Shown piece after piece: positions 1-6,602 of a DNA stretch of 7,027 nucleotides (its first letter is position 1; the number at the start of each line of letters is the position of its first letter). Origin of the DNA: Alphaproteobacteria bacterium (GTDB lineage: Bacteria; Pseudomonadota; Alphaproteobacteria; CBDBCS01; JAHZLG01); assembly GCA_022599995.1 (NCBI GenBank), contig JAHZLG010000294.1:1-7027 (forward strand). Direction: 5' to 3'. A program made the translations under genes and the position numbers. The notes beneath the pieces were generated by a model. The model searched no databases, had not been told where the DNA came from, and was given only the letters and a program-made list of their open reading frames with translations.

Positions 1-1027
1 GGCGGTGGTCGCTCGCACGTGGCAGGTCGAGCCGGCATCGGAGTCCCCGCAAGACATGGCAGCTGCCGACGAGGTGTCGCGCCAGGTTGCGCGATTACCG
101 CTCGAAGAGATCAGCCTTAACCTGCTGGATGCCCTGCTCTACGGCTATGCGGTGAGCGAGATCGTCTGGCAATTGCAGAACGACACCGTGACGGCTGTCG
201 AGGTCATCGCTCGGCGTCCCGATCGATTCGTGTTCGATGTCGATGGCAATCTCCGCCTGTTGACGGGCGAGGATCAGCGCAAGGGGGTGGCACTGCCCGA
301 CCGAAAATTCATCGTCCATCGGTTTAACCCGCGCGAGGGGGAACCCTACGGGCGGGGATTGGGACGGCAATTGTATTGGCCGGTTTACTTCAAGCGGCAG
401 GGACTATCCTACTGGATGGTGTTTGCGGAGAAGTTTGGGGCTCCCACCTTGATCGGGCGTTACCCTGAGGGCATGTCGACCGAAGAGCAAGATCAACTGT
501 TGTCGGCTATTTCCTCGGTGGCACAAGAGACCGCCATGATTGCTCCCCTGTCGGCACACGTGGAGCTTTTGGAATCGGCGCGGGCAGGCTCGGTCGAGAC
601 CTATGAACGGCTGTGCCGCTATCTCGATGAGCAAATGTCGATCGCGACCCTAGGGGAGACCCTCACGACCACCTTGGGAAATGTGGGCGCACGGGCGGCA
701 ACCGAGACCCACAACGAGGTGCGGGGCGAGTTGACCGATGCCGATGCCGACCTGCTCTGCGAGACCCTGAATGCTAGCTTAGTGCGGTGGATCGTTGCGT
801 ACAATTTCCCGGCTGGCACGGGGTGTCCTCGGTTGACTCGGCAACGTCCCTCGGATCGCGGGGCGAATTTGGCACAGAAGCGCGAGCAAATTGCCTTGCT
901 CCGTGATCTGCAGCAGTTGGGTTACCGGTTGTCCGATGCGCGTGTCGCCGCCCTGCTGGGCGAAGAGGTGATAGGGATACCGTCGCCTCAGTTGGATTCT
1001 CCTGTTCCTCCTCCCTCTATTCCATGA
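1..1027 (+). CDS. Mu gp29-like portal protein (DUF935), 5' end cut off by the window
   Basis: This is the C-terminal part of a DUF935 (Mu gp29-like) phage portal protein, the ring subunit at the head vertex through which DNA enters and leaves the capsid. The reading frame is open to the left edge. The GTG at 5 is probably internal, because the first visible residues (TWQVEPAS) match the family's 'W-x-V-x-P-A' segment, which normally lies about 80-100 residues in. Numbering from that GTG, the family blocks are PYGRGLGRQLYWP (from 114), then FAEKFGAPTLIGRYPEG, LGETLTTT (216-223) and HNEVRGELTDADADLL (from 236). The protein ends in a short Pro/Ser-rich tail soon after these blocks, so it may lack the longer C-terminus of Mu gp29. 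No other phage gene follows; the stop lies inside the end of the opposing mutS. The family call is secure, but whether the gene is functional is unknown. Confidence 0.88.
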   Translation, partial: AVVARTWQVEPASESPQDMAAADEVSRQVARLPLEEISLNLLDALLYGYAVSEIVWQLQNDTVTAVEVIARRPDRFVFDVDGNLRLLTGEDQRKGVALPDRKFIVHRFNPREGEPYGRGLGRQLYWPVYFKRQGLSYWMVFAEKFGAPTLIGRYPEGMSTEEQDQLLSAISSVAQETAMIAPLSAHVELLESARAGSVETYERLCRYLDEQMSIATLGETLTTTLGNVGARAATETHNEVRGELTDADADLLCETLNASLVRWIVAYNFPAGTGCPRLTRQRPSDRGANLAQKREQIALLRDLQQLGYRLSDARVAALLGEEVIGIPSPQLDSPVPPPSIP

Positions 1028-3938
1028 GCCCCTTCAGCAGGTACACCAGATCATAGGCTTCTTTGGCGGTGAGGGTGTCAGGGTCGACGGCGCGCAGGTG
1101 CGATAGGACATTCAGGGCGACCAGATCGATGGCTGCCCCGTGGTCGGATTCCGCATCGTCATAGTCGTCGTGGTCATCGTAGTTGCTGTGATGGTCGTTG
1201 CCGATTCCGCCGGCTCTCTCGGGATGGGCACCGCCAGCACTGTGATCGAACAAATTTGGAACAAGGGTGTTTTCGGCACCCCCCTGCTCGAGCCGGGCGA
1301 GCAGCTGGCGTGCTCTTTTCACCACAGTGGACGGCACCCCCGCCAAAGCGGCCACCTCGATCCCATAGGAGCGGTTGGCAGCCCCGGTGCCGACAAGGTA
1401 CTGGAACACCAACTCATTGCGGTCGCGCTCGACGACCATGTGGCGCAGGCACAGCTGGGAATGGGTCTCGGCAAGGGCGTTCAGCTCGTGGTAGTGGGTG
1501 GCAAACAAGGTGCGGGCACGGATGTTATCGTGCACGTGTTCCACCACGGCCCAAGCAATCGATAGCCCGTCCCACGTGGCGGTGCCTCGGCCGATCTCAT
1601 CGAGCACGATCAATGAATCCACCGATGCTTGCCGCAGAATGGTTGCGGTCTCTTGCATCTCGACCATGAAGGTCGACTGCCCTGCCACCAGACTATCGGA
1701 CGCGCCGACGCGGCAAAACACCCGATCAGCGAGCGTCATCGTGAGGTTTCCTGCCACCCACAACCCTGCCTGCGCCATGACGACGGCGACGGCGACCTGG
1801 CGGAGAAAGGTGCTTTTCCCTGCCATGTTCGGCCCCGTGACCAGCCAGAACCGTTGATTCGGCATAAGGGCACAGGTATTGGGGCGGAAGGGGGCCGCGC
1901 GTAGGTGCTCGACGATGGGGTGCCTGCCCTGTTCGAAGGAAAGCATGGGTTGGGAGGCACTCTCCTCGTCGGGCGACCTGTCGGTCGCCATTGTTGTGCG
2001 GGGTTCGAGTTGGCCGTCTTCGTTATCCTGCCCATTCTCTTTCCCGACTTCTTGGCTGATCCCGCTAACGCTGTCCCCTGATGCAGGGGAGGGGGGAGGG
2101 GAGGGGCAAGAGGAAGAGGAGGAGGAAGAGGAAGAAGAGGGGATGTCTTTTCGCTCGAGCAGGGTCGGCATGGCATAGTGCTGTGTCGCGGCAAACAGGG
2201 CGTGACATGCCACCACATCCAGCATGGCGAGGGCATCGGCAATCTTGCCGAGGGTCTCTTGATGGGCAAGGATTTCGGCGACTATTTCATGAAACCACTG
2301 CCCCTCGGCGGCGGCGATCTGGGTCTTCAGCGCATCGATGGCATCGGAGGCCAGTTTTAACTCGGGCGTCCCGAACCGCGAGGCGTTGGCAAGCCCCTGT
2401 TTGAGGGCGAACGATGCGGGGGCTTTCTCGATATGGCGGCGGGGGATCTCGAAGTAGTGCCCGAGCTGGTTGTTGTGCCGCAATTTCAGCGTATCGATGC
2501 CTGTGTCGCGACGGAATTGTTTTTCCATATCCAGAATTTGTTCGACCATTTCTTGTCTACGGCTGGTCAGAACATCGATTCGGGGCACGTGCCCGGGGGA
2601 GATAAACCCTCCTTCGCGGGTATGGGCGGGCAGGTCGGGGATAAGTGCTTCCTCGAGCTCTTGGGCAAGGGTATTGGGGAAGACCAGCTGATCGATGATG
2701 TTCACGACGGTTGGCGGCATGCGGTTTTGTTGCATGCGGGCGCGCAGGTTGCCCGCCGCGAGGAGGGTGTCGCGTGTTGCCCCCAAGTCGCGTGGGGTTG
2801 CTCTGCCGGCGCGCATCCGCCCGAGCACGCGTTGCAAGTCACCGCTGTGCTTCAGCACCCGGGCGACGTCTTCGGCGACACCGAGTTGGTCGTGGAATGC
2901 TTTGATGCATTGATGGCGATAGGTGATGGTGGTGAGGTCGGCACTGGGCGCGCGCAGCCAGCTTGCCAGCAGTCGGCTCCCTGCAGCAGTGTTTGTTTTA
3001 TCGAGCACCGAAAGCAGGCTGCCGCGGTATTCCCCATGGACAGTCGAGACGATCTCCAGTTGGCGGAAGCTCGCCGCATCGATGTGCAGGCGGGCATTGG
3101 GGTCGATGTGCTGGGGGGTGAGCAGTGTCAGCCCGCTCGCACACTGCGTGAGGGCGATGTAATTCAAGAGCGCCCCGAGTGCCATCGTGTCACTATCGAG
3201 AAGCACGCCGATCACCTTTGGTGACGCCACCCCATAGTGCTTGTTCACGTGTCCTGTGTTGTTGGTCAGATCGTATTGGGGTTTGACCAGCGATTGCATG
3301 GCGACCTGTGATCGCCAGTGGCTCAGGATGACATATTGCTCTTCGTCCTCCATCAGTGTTTCGGGGACAAGCAATTCTTTGGGGGCAAGCCGGGTGATGG
3401 CGTCGTGCATTTCGTCCAAGCGGGCCGACTCGATTTGCACGCGTCCGGTCGACACATCGGCCGAGACAAGGGACAGCCGAAGGTTGGCCCGCAAGGTGGC
3501 AACGCGCGGCGGCAGGGCAATGCACAGTATCCAGTTGGATTCTTTTGGGGCGAGCAGGTTCTCTTCGGTGATGGTGCCGGCAGTGATGATGCGGACGACA
3601 TCGCGCGCAACGGGGTTCTTCGACCCCTTAGTCAGGGCGGGGTCTTCGAGCTGCTCGCAGATGGCGATGCGTGCTCCGGTCGCGACCAGTTTCGGCAAAT
3701 AAGCTTCGTAGGCATGGACGGGGATTCCGCACATGGGGATGTCCTCACCTTGGTGCTTGCCCCGATGGGTGAGGGCGATGCCGAGGGCCTGCGAGGCTTT
3801 TTTCGCGTCCTCGAAGAACATTTCATAGAAATCGCCCATGCGGAAGAACAGCAGGCAATCGGGGTGGCGTGCCCTGATGCCGAGATACTGCTTCATCATC
3901 GGGGTGGTGGCATCATCGGGGTTAGGCGTGTCGGTCAT
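1017..3938 (-). CDS. mutS: DNA mismatch repair protein MutS
   Basis: MutS finds base mismatches and small loops in new DNA and starts repair with MutL. At 973 residues it is about 100 longer than usual (E. coli 853). The mismatch-reading F-Y-E motif is at 37-39, in GDFYEMF, almost exactly where E. coli has it, which supports this ATG. Connector, lever and clamp regions follow; the clamp includes HNNQLGHYFEI. GRHPIVEH at 671 opens the ATPase domain. Walker A GPNMAGKST is at 702-710, the GQST signature at 753-756, Walker B LIVLDE at 776-781, and FATHYHEL follows. All catalytic parts look intact. W789 in GRGTATWDG is unusual, since F or Y is normal there. The extra length lies in a Ser/Pro/acidic insert (about 600-665) just before the ATPase domain and an Asp/His-rich insert (about 905-935) before the C-terminal dimerisation segment. 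No clear Shine-Dalgarno is seen. It lies downstream of rnhB and converges on the phage portal gene. Confidence 0.97.
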   Translation of the reverse strand: MTDTPNPDDATTPMMKQYLGIRARHPDCLLFFRMGDFYEMFFEDAKKASQALGIALTHRGKHQGEDIPMCGIPVHAYEAYLPKLVATGARIAICEQLEDPALTKGSKNPVARDVVRIITAGTITEENLLAPKESNWILCIALPPRVATLRANLRLSLVSADVSTGRVQIESARLDEMHDAITRLAPKELLVPETLMEDEEQYVILSHWRSQVAMQSLVKPQYDLTNNTGHVNKHYGVASPKVIGVLLDSDTMALGALLNYIALTQCASGLTLLTPQHIDPNARLHIDAASFRQLEIVSTVHGEYRGSLLSVLDKTNTAAGSRLLASWLRAPSADLTTITYRHQCIKAFHDQLGVAEDVARVLKHSGDLQRVLGRMRAGRATPRDLGATRDTLLAAGNLRARMQQNRMPPTVVNIIDQLVFPNTLAQELEEALIPDLPAHTREGGFISPGHVPRIDVLTSRRQEMVEQILDMEKQFRRDTGIDTLKLRHNNQLGHYFEIPRRHIEKAPASFALKQGLANASRFGTPELKLASDAIDALKTQIAAAEGQWFHEIVAEILAHQETLGKIADALAMLDVVACHALFAATQHYAMPTLLERKDIPSSSSSSSSSSCPSPPPSPASGDSVSGISQEVGKENGQDNEDGQLEPRTTMATDRSPDEESASQPMLSFEQGRHPIVEHLRAAPFRPNTCALMPNQRFWLVTGPNMAGKSTFLRQVAVAVVMAQAGLWVAGNLTMTLADRVFCRVGASDSLVAGQSTFMVEMQETATILRQASVDSLIVLDEIGRGTATWDGLSIAWAVVEHVHDNIRARTLFATHYHELNALAETHSQLCLRHMVVERDRNELVFQYLVGTGAANRSYGIEVAALAGVPSTVVKRARQLLARLEQGGAENTLVPNLFDHSAGGAHPERAGGIGNDHHSNYDDHDDYDDAESDHGAAIDLVALNVLSHLRAVDPDTLTAKEAYDLVYLLKGLME
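2085..2143. repeat. Polypurine tract with G-quadruplex motif inside mutS
   Basis: On the + strand this 59-base tract is all purine except a single C at 2107. Its left part (2086-2106) has four runs of 4, 6, 4 and 4 G separated by single A's, a canonical tight G-quadruplex pattern on the mutS template strand. Its right part is AGG/AAG-type triplets that encode ten serines (MutS residues 601-610) followed by C-P-S-P-P-P-S-P. Mirror-like purine/pyrimidine tracts of this kind can also form triplexes. This low-complexity DNA is the core of the insertion between the MutS clamp/lever region and its ATPase domain. Confidence 0.85.
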
Positions 3939-3958
3939 TATCGGTTGGTGTCGGTCAT
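3938..3958 (-). promoter_or_regulatory. Six-codon mini-ORF whose stop overlaps the mutS start (TAATG)
   Basis: Reading the minus strand, ATG ACC GAC ACC AAC CGA TAA (MTDTNR) ends in a TAA that shares its last A with the mutS ATG (TAATG). The mini-ORF start is a near copy of the mutS start itself: both begin ATGACCGACAC, displaced by exactly 20 bases, so a short tandem duplication probably made it. Stop-start overlap is a known arrangement for translational coupling by ribosome reinitiation. Neither ATG has a recognisable Shine-Dalgarno sequence, so coupling is only an inference. It could equally be a neutral duplication. Confidence 0.3.
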
Positions 3959-3995
3959 GGTCGATCGTTGTCGTTCACAGCGGTGCGATGCGGTC

Positions 3996-4027
3996 GGGAG
4001 GGGGCGGGGGGGGAGGGGGGGGAGGGG
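3996..4027 (+). other. Five-run G-quadruplex motif in the rnhB-mutS gap
   Basis: The + strand has G runs of 3, 5, 8, 8 and 4, each separated by one base (A, C, A, A). This is a very strong quadruplex-forming pattern. It lies about 58 bases upstream of the mutS start and 36 bases beyond the rnhB stop. Both genes are read from the minus strand, so the G-rich strand is the template and any read-through RNA is a C-rich, nearly G-free stretch. That could form an i-motif at the DNA level or act as a Rho-loading type site in RNA; both are inferences. The two G8 runs are also prone to length changes by slippage. Confidence 0.8.
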
Positions 4028-4062
4028 TGTCATGACGACAGCACTCCCCGATTGCTTGCTGG

Positions 4063-4827
4063 CTACTGTGCTTGCGTCTGTGCTTGCATCATCGAGCGGA
4101 GCGGGTCGAACGATTTTCGGTGCACCGGGGTTGGGCCGTGTCGCTCTATGGCGGTGCGGTGGTGCTTGGTGCCGTAGCCAACATTGCGATCCCACCCGTA
4201 GGCTTCCCAGCGGGCGTGGAGGGCGTGCATGAGCCGATCACGGAAGACCTTGGCAACAATGGATGCGGCGGCAATCTCCCTTATCGTCTGATCGCCCTTG
4301 ATGACCGCCGTAGAGGTCAACGCCACCCCGCCGGGGGTGTTGAGCAGCAAGGGATCGATAGCATCGCGTCCGTCGGCGCAAACCGACACGGATTGCACCG
4401 TATCATGATGGCATCGGGGCAACAAGGCATTCACCGCCTCGGCCATAGCGGCGAGGGTCGCCATGCGAATGTTAATCTGGTCGATGGCGTCTGCCGACCG
4501 CATGGCAATAGAGGCGTGTCCATTGGCGAGAATCCACTGTGCCATGGTGGTGCGTTGACGGGCAGTTAGTTGCTTGGAGTCGCGCAGCAAAGTTGGAATG
4601 CCGATCAGCCGGTTCGTTGCCACCTCGTTGTGATTTTCGCGCTGGTTTTCGTTGTGCTCGTTGTTGGTGTCCTCGGGGGTGTTGGTGCGTTCCTCTTCGC
4701 GAAAGGCGGGAAGCATCACTGCGGCAACGACCACCGGGCCAGCGAGGGCACCGCGCCCGACTTCGTCGACTCCGATCAGGCGGGTTGTTGTGGCGTGCCG
4801 ATTGGGCTTGCGAGCAGGTGCGTGCAT
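4063..4827 (-). CDS. rnhB: Ribonuclease HII
   Basis: RNase HII cuts the RNA strand of RNA/DNA hybrids and nicks 5' of single ribonucleotides in DNA, using metal ions. The 254-residue protein has the family blocks in order. GVDEVGRGALAGPVVVAAV carries catalytic D21 and E22. D-S-K-Q-L is at 83-87. CADG carries the third acid, D152. KGDQTIREIAAASIVAKVFRDR carries the fourth, D179. GYGTKHHRTAIERHGPTPVHRKSF forms the C-terminal block. The spacing from D152 to D179 is 27, against 18 in E. coli, so there is a small extra loop. A larger low-complexity insert, rich in Asn, Glu and His, sits at about 43-76 between the first block and DSK, where most homologs have a short loop. The ATG fits the family start, but no Shine-Dalgarno is evident. 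It sits between the antiporter and mutS, both in the same direction. Confidence 0.95.
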   Translation of the reverse strand: MHAPARKPNRHATTTRLIGVDEVGRGALAGPVVVAAVMLPAFREEERTNTPEDTNNEHNENQRENHNEVATNRLIGIPTLLRDSKQLTARQRTTMAQWILANGHASIAMRSADAIDQINIRMATLAAMAEAVNALLPRCHHDTVQSVSVCADGRDAIDPLLLNTPGGVALTSTAVIKGDQTIREIAAASIVAKVFRDRLMHALHARWEAYGWDRNVGYGTKHHRTAIERHGPTPVHRKSFDPLRSMMQAQTQAQ

Positions 4828-4854
4828 GGCACTATGTCAGGGGGAGGCAGGCGG

Positions 4855-4930
4855 GATGCGCTGGCAAGAGCTGGCAAGAGCTGGCAAGGGCTACGATGCG
4901 TTGGCAAGAGCTGGCAAGAACTGGCAAGGA
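4855..4930. repeat. Two blocks of three tandem decamers (consensus YTGGCAAGRR) upstream of rnhB
   Basis: The decamer YTGGCAAGRR occurs at 4861, 4871 and 4881, then again at 4901, 4911 and 4921. Each triplet of decamers is preceded by GATGCG (4855 and 4895), giving a higher-order unit of 40 bp present twice. The array fills most of the 111-bp gap between the antiporter stop and the rnhB ATG. On the transcribed (minus) strand each unit contains CTTGCCA. A 10-bp period puts every copy on roughly the same face of the helix, as in protein-binding arrays. A neutral minisatellite is the simpler alternative. Confidence 0.9.
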
Positions 4931-4938
4931 GGGCCGGC

Positions 4939-6510
4939 CTATGAAGGGTGGTCGTCGGCAGCAGCTGGTGGGCTTCGTGTGGGGTCGTCATCGTGATTCG
5001 AGCCGCGCACTGCTTCGGGAGTTGCACTCGATTTTCGCCGCATCCTGCCAAACAATTGCGAGGTTCTCGGAAAGGCGATGTGGGCAGTTTCCACCCAGCT
5101 TTGGGGCTGATTCTTGCCTGCGGTGTGATGGCGCGTGCTCTCATCGTTATTGCCGCTATCGCCGTGCTGATCACTGACACTGTCATCATTGTCGCCGGCG
5201 TCATCGGCATCTGCCTCATGGGAGGCATCGCCCCCCCGTTCGGATAGCTCAATGTCATCGCCAACGTTGTGCCCGTCATCGCCAACATTGTGCCCGTCAT
5301 CGGGTAAGGCAGCGTTCTGCGCGCCGCGATCCATGTCGGACGACTCGAAGGCGACGAGTCTTCGCACAGCAGGGAGCACAAAGGGTGTGCAAAGCAGGGT
5401 GAGCACGGTGATGATAATCAAATTGGCATTGGCTTGATCGGTCGTGATGGCGAGCTGGATGCCAACCGCCCCAAGCACGAAGGAGAATTCGCCGACTTGG
5501 CCGAGCAGAAGCCCGCCCTGTAACGACTCTGATCGCGAGGAACCCCCAAGGCGAAACCCAAGGGCGGTGATGACAGTTTTGATGGCGACAACCAGCACCA
5601 CCAACAGCACGATCAGCGGGATGGCCCACCACTGCGACGGGAACACGACCAACAACCCAATCGAGACGAAGAAGACCATCATCAGCAACGCCTGAATGGA
5701 TTCATTGTACTGGCGGGCGGCCTGAAGGGGCTTCTTGCCGTTGCCAATGAGAAGCCCGGCAAGGAATCCTCCGAAGGCGGGGGTCATCCCGATGGCGGTG
5801 GCGATCAAGGCACCTCCCGATGCAGCCCCAAGGAGGACGAGCATGGAGAGCTCGGTGTCGGCGCGCCACAGCCGATTCCATCGCATTTGCCCGATAGGTG
5901 TGCGGGTGACGGCAAGGATGGTCGCGCCGAGCAGTGCCAACACCAGCCCCAACTGTACCAGCAACTCGAGCCACCCACTGCCCACAGCCGCAAATTCGTT
6001 CAAGACCACGAGCATTGGCGCGATCATCAAGTCTTGAACGATCAAGACGCCAATAATGTTCTGCCGAAGGACGGGGTTCGCAATGGTTTTTTTCGCCATG
6101 CCGATGGTGAGGGCGGTCGACGACAGCGCGAAGCAGAAGCCGATCAGGACGATGGTGGGCGTTGTCCAGTCGAGTGCCACCCCGACCAGGGTTACGATGA
6201 GCATCGACCCTACCAATTGCATCAGGCAGACCACGACCGGCACGCGCCACGTTTCGGCGAGATTGCGCGTCAGCCGCATCTCGGTGCCGGCGAAGAACAG
6301 CAGGAGAATCACCCCCAATTCGGCGAGCTGAACAATCGCTTCGCGTTGGATCACGAGGTCGAGTTGGCCGAGCACGACCCCGGTGAAGATATAGCCGATA
6401 ATGATCGGCACGCGAAACCGTGCGGATAAGAGGGCAAGCACGGTCGCAATGGCAGTGATAAGAACGATGGTGGTGAGGGTATCACCCGCCCCGGGGATTG
6501 CGTGATGCAT
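4939..6510 (-). CDS. CPA2-family cation:proton antiporter (KefB/RosB-like) with a disordered acidic tail
   Basis: This is an inner-membrane exchanger of monovalent cations (K+ or Na+) for protons. About the first 390 residues are a hydrophobic multi-span domain of the CPA2 type. Recognisable parts are RVPIIIGYIFTGVVLG (33-48), LAELGVILLLFFAGTEM (62-78, where homologs usually have GLEL), FALSSTALTIGMAKK (127-141) and Q159-D160 in VLIVQDLMIAPML, the conserved core acid. TPAFGGFLAGLLIGNG, FFVSIGLLV and LLLGQVGEFSFVLGAVG follow. Unlike KefB and KefC of E. coli, no nucleotide-binding RCK (TrkA-N) domain follows. Residues after about 393 are a hydrophilic Asp/Asn/Ser/His-rich tail of about 130 residues, including a DDGHNVG tandem repeat. 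Ion choice cannot be read from the sequence. The ATG at 6510 gives a normal N-terminus but has no clear ribosome-binding site. Confidence 0.9.
   Translation of the reverse strand: MHHAIPGAGDTLTTIVLITAIATVLALLSARFRVPIIIGYIFTGVVLGQLDLVIQREAIVQLAELGVILLLFFAGTEMRLTRNLAETWRVPVVVCLMQLVGSMLIVTLVGVALDWTTPTIVLIGFCFALSSTALTIGMAKKTIANPVLRQNIIGVLIVQDLMIAPMLVVLNEFAAVGSGWLELLVQLGLVLALLGATILAVTRTPIGQMRWNRLWRADTELSMLVLLGAASGGALIATAIGMTPAFGGFLAGLLIGNGKKPLQAARQYNESIQALLMMVFFVSIGLLVVFPSQWWAIPLIVLLVVLVVAIKTVITALGFRLGGSSRSESLQGGLLLGQVGEFSFVLGAVGIQLAITTDQANANLIIITVLTLLCTPFVLPAVRRLVAFESSDMDRGAQNAALPDDGHNVGDDGHNVGDDIELSERGGDASHEADADDAGDNDDSVSDQHGDSGNNDESTRHHTAGKNQPQSWVETAHIAFPRTSQLFGRMRRKSSATPEAVRGSNHDDDPTRSPPAAADDHPS
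5254..5302. repeat. 21-bp tandem repeat in the antiporter tail
   Basis: Two adjacent 21-bp copies (5254-5274 and 5275-5295) differ at one base, and a partial third copy (5296-5302) follows. They encode the heptad D-D-G-H-N-V-G twice and then D-D in the antiporter's hydrophilic tail. The unit keeps the frame, so copy-number change would lengthen or shorten the tail by seven residues without disrupting it. Confidence 0.9.
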
Positions 6511-6550
6511 ATCGGCGACTCAAAACAGAGAGGTATCCTGACTGCAAGCA

Positions 6551-6581
6551 ATATTACTGCCATTATGCCTTGTTGTGACAA
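6551..6581 (-). promoter_or_regulatory. Possible promoter of the antiporter gene
   Basis: On the minus strand TTGTCA (bases 6581-6576) could be a -35 box. It is followed by AGTAAT at 17 bp spacing (6558-6553), or TAATAT at 19 bp, as a -10 box. Transcription would start near 6545 and leave a leader of about 35 bases before the ATG at 6510. The -35 overlaps a small dyad, GTGA-CAA-TCAC (6575-6585), which could be an operator. The matches to consensus are only fair. Confidence 0.3.
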
Positions 6582-6602
6582 TCACGATTGCGTCAAGAAT
6601 CC

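Noticed and set aside
2433..3224. 263-codon + strand ORF opposite mutS
   Set aside because: It is a shadow of the mutS reading frame in GC-rich DNA, with no domain features.
3318..4232. Long + strand ORF (304 codons) opposite the mutS 5' end and rnhB 3' end
   Set aside because: It runs antisense to two clear conserved genes, passes through the poly-G tract, and shows no recognisable domain.
4932..4939. GGCCGGCC palindrome at the antiporter stop as part of a terminator
   Set aside because: There is no loop and no T-run on either strand; it is a short GC palindrome likely by chance.
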